NCBI GenBank assembly: GCA_945787305.1
Contig: CALZIH010000094.1
Span: 1,114-18,744, forward strand
DNA: 17,631 nt
From: an uncultured Desulfobulbaceae bacterium
GTDB lineage: Bacteria; Desulfobacterota; Desulfobulbia; Desulfobulbales; Desulfobulbaceae
Reading direction: 5' to 3'
Below the pieces are notes generated by a model. That model saw nothing but the letters and a program-made list of their open reading frames with translations, searched no databases and was not told the DNA's origin. A program made the position numbers and the translations under genes. Of this stretch, positions 12,479 through 17,631 are shown piece after piece; the stretch's first letter is position 1, and every line of letters starts with the position of its first letter.

Positions 12479-15469
12479 ATGGACTTCTCGCTGACGGATC
12501 ACAAACAGGCCGACTCTATAGATGATTTTGATCCGCATTTTACGGTCTTTCATGAGTTGATGGCCTTCAAGGTGCAGGAGATTTTGTTGGTCTCAAGCCC
12601 CTATGATGCGTATATCATGGAAGAAGATAATTCCATGACATCAAAGATCATTAATGAATATTACGGCCTCAATCTCAGTCGCCCACCGCGCATAACACGG
12701 GTTACCACAGCAGAGCAGGCTTTGGATCTCCTCTCCGAGAAGAGGTTTGACCTGGTAATCACCATGCCGCATCTCGGCGGGATGGATGGCTGTCGATTTG
12801 GGACCGAGGTCAAGGAAACATATCCTGATCTACCGGTTGTTTTGCTTGCCCATTCGGTTCGAGATGCTGTTTCCCTGATTGATAATCACTCACCCACCGC
12901 TATCGATAATACCTATGTCTGGTGCTGCGATTCTGATATTCTCTTGGCTATTGTCAAGAGCGTTGAGGACCGAAAAAACGTAGATTTTGATACTGAAAAG
13001 GCCATGGTACGGGTGATTCTGCTTGTCGAGGATTCCGCGCTGTACAGGTCTCGGTTGCTTCCCATGCTTTATGCAGAGATTGTGCGCCAGACCCAGTCGG
13101 TCTTGGACGAGGGGCTCAATGAAAATCACCGATTGCTGAAGATGCGGGCCCGACCGAAGATTCTCACCGCTTCAACCTATGAAGAAGCCAGGAAAGTTTT
13201 TGCCAGGTATAAGCAGTATATCTTCTGTGTAATGTCTGATGTCCGCTTTTCCAAGAATGGAAAGGAATGCGATGACGCCGGCTTACAGCTCTTATCCCAT
13301 TTCCGCCAGAACCAACCGGATTTACCGCTTTTGTTACTCAGCACGGAAGGGGCGAATAAGGTTCCCGCTGAGGCGATCCCGGTCGTCTTTGTGAACAAGG
13401 TCACCGACGATATTCGTGAGAAAATCCATGATTTTTTTCTGCGATATCTCGGCTTTGGCGATTTTGTTTTTCGCCTGCCCGATGGCACCGAAGTCGGCAG
13501 GGCAGCTACTCTGAACGCCTTTGAAGATCAGTTGCGGATAGTGCCGGTTGACTCAATCCTTTACCATGCCCGTCATAATCATTTCTCCAATTGGGTTATG
13601 GCCAGGGCTGAAATTGCTCTGGCCGCACGGCTGCATAAACGTTTCTTTCGTCAGGTGCACAACGGCGGCATATTGCGCGAGGATTTAATCTTAAAAGTAC
13701 ACGCCTTGCGTAAACTCAGGCAACAGGGGGTTGTTACCCAGTTCAATGGTAAGAGTTTTGATCCGCAGATTACTGATTTTGTTAAAATCGGTAAAGGATC
13801 CATGGGCGGGAAGGCCCGGGGGTTAGCCTTTATTGCGACCCGACTCTACCGCCCTGTTCGTAGGGGCTCGGTTTTGTCCGAGCATAGCGTTAGAATCCCG
13901 AAAACTTGTGTTGTTGCAGCCGATGGGTTTGATGATTTTATTGCAGAGAACGCACTGCTTTTTCACGAAGGGGAAACGGATGACGTGATTGCAGATCGTT
14001 TTCTCCAGTCGGCTCTGCCCAGGTGGCTTGTCCGGGATCTTCGGCTGTTTTTAGGGAAAATGCATAGGCCATTATCGGTTCGATCCTCCAGTCTGCTTGA
14101 AGATGCCCAGTTTCAACCCTATGCCGGTCTGTATAAAACGTTCATGCTGGTAAATGGGGACGATGACTTTGAGGTTCGTTTTCAACAGCTGGAGCAGGCT
14201 GTCAAGCTCATTTACGCCTCGACCTGGTTTGCCGGTCCCCGTGCATTTTCCAGGTCCATAGGTCAGGATCGAGACGACTCAATGGCTGTTATCATTCAGC
14301 AACTGGCGGGTAGTCAAAATGGCGATCATTTTTATCCGGCCATCTCCGGGGTTGTCCAGTCGTACAATTATTATCCGGTTGCGCCCATGAGCTCCCATGA
14401 TGGTATTGCCCAAGTTGCCATCGGGTTTGGAAAAACCGTTGTCGAAGGCGAACAGTGTCTCCTTTTTTCACCGAAATTTCCGCAAAACCTTCCCCAGTTT
14501 TCTACGGTAGACGATATCCTTACCAATGCGCAGCGTTGGATGTACAGCCTGAACTGTATAGATCCGGGACGTTTTACCAGAAAACAGGGGAATTTGACGC
14601 GGAGAGCCCTTGATGAGGCGGTTGATGATTACCCTGTGCGACTGCTCTCTTCGACCTATCTGCCAGCGGAACACCGTGTTCGAGATGGCGACTTACCTGG
14701 AACAAAGGTGGTAAGTTTTGCCCGAATCCTCAAGTATAACAGTTATCCACTACCGGAACTGCTCACGCAACTGTTAGCGATAGGAAAAGAGGGAATGGGC
14801 TGTGAGGTCGAGATTGAATTTGCAGTTGATCTGCATCCGGATCCGGCAAAAAGTGTTTTTTATTTTCTCCAGATTCGCCCAATTGTCACCGGCAGTGATA
14901 GGCTGCGGATAGAGATTGTTGAGGAGGAACGAAAAGGCTCTGTCCTTCGTTCCGAGCGGGCCTTGGGCCACGGGCGCTTTGAAAAAATGCGTGACGTTGT
15001 ATTTGTTCAACCGGAACAGTTCGACTCCGGTATAACCAGGAAGATCGCTTCCGAAGTGAGCAAGGTAAACAACGCTCTGAGCAAAAAAAACAGGCCCTAT
15101 CTGCTGATTGGTGCTGGACGCTGGGGAACCGCAGACCCCTGGCTTGGCATTCCTGTTCAGTGGGGAGATATTTCCGGGGTCGGCACCATCGTTGAGTTGC
15201 AGGATCGCAAGCTCCGGGCCGAACCTTCCCAGGGGTCACATTTTTTTCAGAATATAACATCGCTGGGCATCCCTTATCTGATGATCAGCGATGAACGGGG
15301 TACCTCCGGCAATCACGGGGGAGGAGAGTTTATCGACTGGCAGTTTTTTCAAGGACTGGAAATCGTCCGTAAGGGTAATTATACTATCCATGCACGATTA
15401 CCGGAATCTTGCATTCTGAAGGTGGATGGTCATACTGCTGAGGCCATACTTTATCAACTACACAGGTGA
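12479..15469 (+). CDS. Receiver-like/ATP-grasp protein with a PEP-synthase-type nucleotide-binding domain
   Basis: A 996-residue cytoplasmic protein. Residues ~33-165 form a receiver-like domain in which the acidic pair is SS (LLVSSP) and the phospho-acceptor position is Met96 (DLVITMPHLGGMDG). Residues ~177-325 form a second receiver with E184/D185, D254 (VMSDVRF) and K307 (VFVNK) in place. After a linker comes a PPDK_N-type ATP-grasp, ~437-803: IGKGSMGGKARGL, PLSVRSSSLLEDAQFQPYAG, MAVIIQQLAG, VEIEFAVDL and FYFLQIRPIV. The final ~190 residues carry GAGRWGTADPWLGIP and PSQGSHFFQN. The swivelling phospho-histidine domain and the PEP/pyruvate barrel of PEP synthase are absent. Similar proteins are annotated as PEP/pyruvate-binding in other phyla; the function is unknown. 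It starts 2 bp after mobBA and ends 4 bp before gdhA. Confidence 0.85.
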   Translation: MDFSLTDHKQADSIDDFDPHFTVFHELMAFKVQEILLVSSPYDAYIMEEDNSMTSKIINEYYGLNLSRPPRITRVTTAEQALDLLSEKRFDLVITMPHLGGMDGCRFGTEVKETYPDLPVVLLAHSVRDAVSLIDNHSPTAIDNTYVWCCDSDILLAIVKSVEDRKNVDFDTEKAMVRVILLVEDSALYRSRLLPMLYAEIVRQTQSVLDEGLNENHRLLKMRARPKILTASTYEEARKVFARYKQYIFCVMSDVRFSKNGKECDDAGLQLLSHFRQNQPDLPLLLLSTEGANKVPAEAIPVVFVNKVTDDIREKIHDFFLRYLGFGDFVFRLPDGTEVGRAATLNAFEDQLRIVPVDSILYHARHNHFSNWVMARAEIALAARLHKRFFRQVHNGGILREDLILKVHALRKLRQQGVVTQFNGKSFDPQITDFVKIGKGSMGGKARGLAFIATRLYRPVRRGSVLSEHSVRIPKTCVVAADGFDDFIAENALLFHEGETDDVIADRFLQSALPRWLVRDLRLFLGKMHRPLSVRSSSLLEDAQFQPYAGLYKTFMLVNGDDDFEVRFQQLEQAVKLIYASTWFAGPRAFSRSIGQDRDDSMAVIIQQLAGSQNGDHFYPAISGVVQSYNYYPVAPMSSHDGIAQVAIGFGKTVVEGEQCLLFSPKFPQNLPQFSTVDDILTNAQRWMYSLNCIDPGRFTRKQGNLTRRALDEAVDDYPVRLLSSTYLPAEHRVRDGDLPGTKVVSFARILKYNSYPLPELLTQLLAIGKEGMGCEVEIEFAVDLHPDPAKSVFYFLQIRPIVTGSDRLRIEIVEEERKGSVLRSERALGHGRFEKMRDVVFVQPEQFDSGITRKIASEVSKVNNALSKKNRPYLLIGAGRWGTADPWLGIPVQWGDISGVGTIVELQDRKLRAEPSQGSHFFQNITSLGIPYLMISDERGTSGNHGGGEFIDWQFFQGLEIVRKGNYTIHARLPESCILKVDGHTAEAILYQLHR

Positions 15470-15473
15470 ATAC

Positions 15474-16823
15474 ATGGAGCAGATATTTTCGCAGATAATC
15501 CAGCGGGATCCTGGGCAAAAGGAATTTCATCAGGCGGTTCAGGAGGTGATGGAGTCTGTGCGACCGGTGCTTGAGCGCAATCCTGAATATCGACGACAGG
15601 CCGTTCTTGAGCGGATCGCCGAACCGGAAAGGGTTTTGATGTTCAGGGTACCGTGGATGGATGATCAGGGTCAGGTCCACGTGAACCGGGGATTCCGGGT
15701 GGAGATGAATTCGGCAATAGGTCCATACAAGGGCGGTTTGCGGTTTCACCCCTCGGTGAACCTTTCGATTATCAAGTTTCTCGCTTTTGAGCAGGTCTTT
15801 AAAAATTCTCTGACCACACTGCAGATGGGGGGAGGGAAGGGTGGATCCGACTTTAACCCAAAAGGGCGGACAGATGCCGAGGTGATGCGATTTTGTCAAT
15901 CCTTTATGGCCGAACTGGCTCGTCATATCGGGCCGAATACCGATGTACCGGCCGGCGATATAGGGGTTGGTGCCCGCGAGATCGGGTATCTTTTTGGCAT
16001 GTATAAAAAATTACGAAACGAATTTACCGGTGTCTTGACCGGCAAGAGTCTGGACTGGGGCGGCAGCCTGATACGGCCCGAAGCAACGGGGTATGGAGTT
16101 GTCTTTTTTGCAGCGGAGATGCTGGCCCATGTGGGGCAGACCTTAGAGGGGAAAACCTGTCTTGTTTCCGGTTCAGGCAACGTGGCCCAGTATACGGCTG
16201 AAAAGATATTACAGCTGGGGGGGCGGGTGGTAACATTTTCCGATTCGTCCGGGTATGTTTTTGATGAGGACGGTGTTGATCGTGAAAAGTTGGAATTTGT
16301 CAAGCAGTTAAAGAATATCCGCCGTGGCCGTATACATGAATACTGTGACCGTTATCCGCAAGCAATTTTTACCGAAGCCGACCCTGAATTGGGCTATAAT
16401 CAGTTGTGGACCCACAAGGCGGACTGTGCTATGCCCTGTGCAACCCAGAATGAGATCAACGAGCGGGATGCGGGCAACCTCGTCCGATCCGGAGTGAGCC
16501 TGATCAGTGAAGGGGCGAATATGCCTTCCACTCCTGCTGCGGCCGAGGTGTTTTTGCAGGAAGGCGTCCTGTATGGGCCGGGAAAAGCTGCCAATGCCGG
16601 CGGGGTAGCAGTATCCGGTCTTGAAATGGCGCAGAATTCCATGCGGCTTTCCTGGCCGCGGGAGGAGGTGGAAGGTCGATTGAAGCAGATTATGAAATCG
16701 ATTCATACTACCTGCGTAGATGCCGCTGCAGAGTACGGATTGGATGGAAATTATGTGGCTGGAGCCAACATTGCCGGCTTTGTCAAGGTTGTCAATGCGA
16801 TGTTGGACCAGGGATTGGTCTAA
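15474..16823 (+). CDS. gdhA: NADP-type glutamate dehydrogenase
   Basis: Catalyses reductive amination of 2-oxoglutarate with ammonia, in the cytoplasm. The 449-residue length is that of the hexameric small GDH. Visible motifs are YKGGLRFHPSVN around K86, MGGGKGGSDFNPKGRTD with catalytic-region K122, DVPAGDIGVGAREIGYL with D162, and the Rossmann segment VSGSGNVAQYTAEK at 231-244 followed by TFSDSSGYV, which fits NADP-preferring enzymes. ATG 15474 is chosen: AGGTGA (15464-15469) is correctly spaced and overlaps the TGA of the upstream gene. An upstream in-frame ATG at 15426 lies inside that gene. Coenzyme preference is inferred from sequence similarity only. Confidence 0.95.
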   Translation: MEQIFSQIIQRDPGQKEFHQAVQEVMESVRPVLERNPEYRRQAVLERIAEPERVLMFRVPWMDDQGQVHVNRGFRVEMNSAIGPYKGGLRFHPSVNLSIIKFLAFEQVFKNSLTTLQMGGGKGGSDFNPKGRTDAEVMRFCQSFMAELARHIGPNTDVPAGDIGVGAREIGYLFGMYKKLRNEFTGVLTGKSLDWGGSLIRPEATGYGVVFFAAEMLAHVGQTLEGKTCLVSGSGNVAQYTAEKILQLGGRVVTFSDSSGYVFDEDGVDREKLEFVKQLKNIRRGRIHEYCDRYPQAIFTEADPELGYNQLWTHKADCAMPCATQNEINERDAGNLVRSGVSLISEGANMPSTPAAAEVFLQEGVLYGPGKAANAGGVAVSGLEMAQNSMRLSWPREEVEGRLKQIMKSIHTTCVDAAAEYGLDGNYVAGANIAGFVKVVNAMLDQGLV

Positions 16824-16855
16824 GAAGTGTTTTTTGAGGGGGCAAACAGGTAACG

Positions 16856-17560
16856 GTGGCGATCGGTCAGGATTTTGAACAGTATTTTGTCGATATTTCG
16901 ACAAGCTGCCCGTATGGGCTTGAGCAGAAAGCGGTGTATCATCAGGCTATTTTTACTTCGCTTGATGATGCGGCCATGGAGTACTTTCTGGAACACGGCT
17001 ATCGAAGAAACGGGAACTGCATGTACGCCATGCGCTGTCCTGCATGCAGCAACTGTGTACCTGTCCGGGTGAGGACAAAAGAATTTCGACCAAACCGGAA
17101 CCAGAAACGAGTCTGGAAAAAAAACCGGGATGTGACGGTCGGCGTTGCTCCTTTGACGATGTCCAAGGAAAATCTGTCATTATTAGACCGCTATTTGCGA
17201 ACGCGATTTCCCGATGGGAAAAGTACGGCTGAGAGTTATTATGCCGGCTTTTTTATTACCAGTATGACCCATTGCTTTGAGATTCGATACCGGATTGGAG
17301 ATCAACTGTTGGGGGTGGCTATAGTCGATGGTTCAAAGGATTGGATAAATGCGGTGTATTTCTTTTTTGATCCCGAACAGAGCTGGCGCAGTCCAGGGAC
17401 GTTGAATATTCTGTATCTTATCGACTTTTGTCGCAGTCACCGGGTTGACCTCCTCTATTTAGGGTATTGGATACAAGATGTGAAAACCATGTGCTACAAA
17501 TCTGCGTTTAAACCGCATGAGCTGTTTATTGATGGCAAATGGCAACAGGTAGATCGGTAG
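16856..17560 (+). CDS. bpt: Aminoacyl-tRNA-protein transferase, Bpt/Ate family (N-end rule)
   Basis: Transfers an amino acid (leucine in bacterial Bpt, arginine in eukaryotic Ate1) from tRNA to proteins with acidic N-termini, marking them for ClpAP/ClpS degradation. The 234-residue protein shows the ATE N-terminal domain: STSCPYGLEQKAVYHQ near 15-30, YRRNGNCMYAMRCPACSNCVPVRV near 49-72 (C61, C64, C67), and FRPNRNQKRVWKKN. The C-terminal GNAT-like domain has GVAIVDGSKDWINAVYFFFD, YLIDFCR, and the strongly conserved LYLGYWIQDVKTMCYKSAFKPHEL. The usual C-x-Y-L-P-x-R near the N-terminus is CPYGLEQ here. The start is GTG 16856 with AGGT just upstream. It follows gdhA by 32 bp. Whether it attaches Leu or Arg cannot be read from sequence. 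Confidence 0.88.
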   Translation: MAIGQDFEQYFVDISTSCPYGLEQKAVYHQAIFTSLDDAAMEYFLEHGYRRNGNCMYAMRCPACSNCVPVRVRTKEFRPNRNQKRVWKKNRDVTVGVAPLTMSKENLSLLDRYLRTRFPDGKSTAESYYAGFFITSMTHCFEIRYRIGDQLLGVAIVDGSKDWINAVYFFFDPEQSWRSPGTLNILYLIDFCRSHRVDLLYLGYWIQDVKTMCYKSAFKPHELFIDGKWQQVDR

Positions 17561-17631
17561 AGGGCACGAGGTGTTTTTACTATGAAGGGTATGTCATTGT
17601 TATTTTGGTGCTTTTTGAGTTTTTTTTAGAT

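Noticed and set aside
12479..15469. Calling this gene ppsA (PEP synthase) or ppdK
   Set aside because: Only the ATP-grasp part matches. The catalytic phospho-histidine domain and the PEP/pyruvate barrel are not visible, so the enzyme name would be misleading.
17582..17629. 15-codon frame MKGMSLLFWCFLSFF at the window end, resembling the start of a signal peptide with a GAGG upstream
   Set aside because: It ends at a TAG after a T-tract. It could be a frameshifted secreted-protein start, but too little sequence remains to support a gene.

Overview
The window reads as ordinary chromosome of a Gram-negative anaerobe of the Desulfobacterota type. A Desulfobulbaceae-like sulfate reducer or sulfur disproportionator is my best guess. 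That placement is inferred from the gene mix and not from a marker gene: yicC-remA-gmk order, a MucR/Ros zinc-finger regulator, futalosine-route menaquinone genes (mqnB, mqnD), a LolA-type lipoprotein carrier (so an outer membrane is present), and a short S1-repeat protein. I see no insertion sequences, phage genes, CRISPR arrays, tRNAs or rRNAs.

Region 1 (1-2270, + strand): the 3' end of yicC (RNase), then remA (DUF370) and gmk overlapping by 8 bp, then rlmB (23S rRNA 2'-O-methyltransferase). The yicC-remA spacer is bracketed by a perfect 13-bp inverted repeat. Its right arm contains the remA ribosome binding site.

Region 2 (2277-7254, - strand): a five-gene run read right to left: murI, lolA (8-bp overlap), a B12-binding radical SAM enzyme of the RiPP C-methyltransferase type (5-bp gap), a YfcE-like metallophosphoesterase and an S1-domain protein. 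It mixes cell-wall, outer-membrane and RNA-related genes with a RiPP-type enzyme that has no visible precursor peptide. The fourth S1 domain appears to have lost about 20 residues.

Region 3 (7363-9781): a mucR-type regulator (- strand) with a candidate terminator; a 411-bp non-coding spacer holding a near-consensus promoter; a small fmdB zinc-ribbon gene (+ strand) with a textbook terminator; and queA (- strand) with a candidate promoter.

Region 4 (9903-17560, + strand): six tightly packed genes: mqnB, mqnD (8-bp overlap), a mobB-mobA fusion (1-bp overlap), a 996-residue protein with two receiver-like domains fused to a PEP-synthase-type ATP-grasp (2-bp gap), gdhA (4-bp gap) and a bpt/ate-type aminoacyl-tRNA-protein transferase (32-bp gap). 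Menaquinone and molybdenum cofactor both serve anaerobic respiration. GdhA and the tRNA-protein transferase touch nitrogen assimilation and N-degron proteolysis.

The two items most worth a second look are the receiver/ATP-grasp protein, which lacks the phospho-histidine and PEP/pyruvate domains of PEP synthase, and the orphan RiPP-type radical SAM enzyme with a C-x4-C-x2-C cluster motif.
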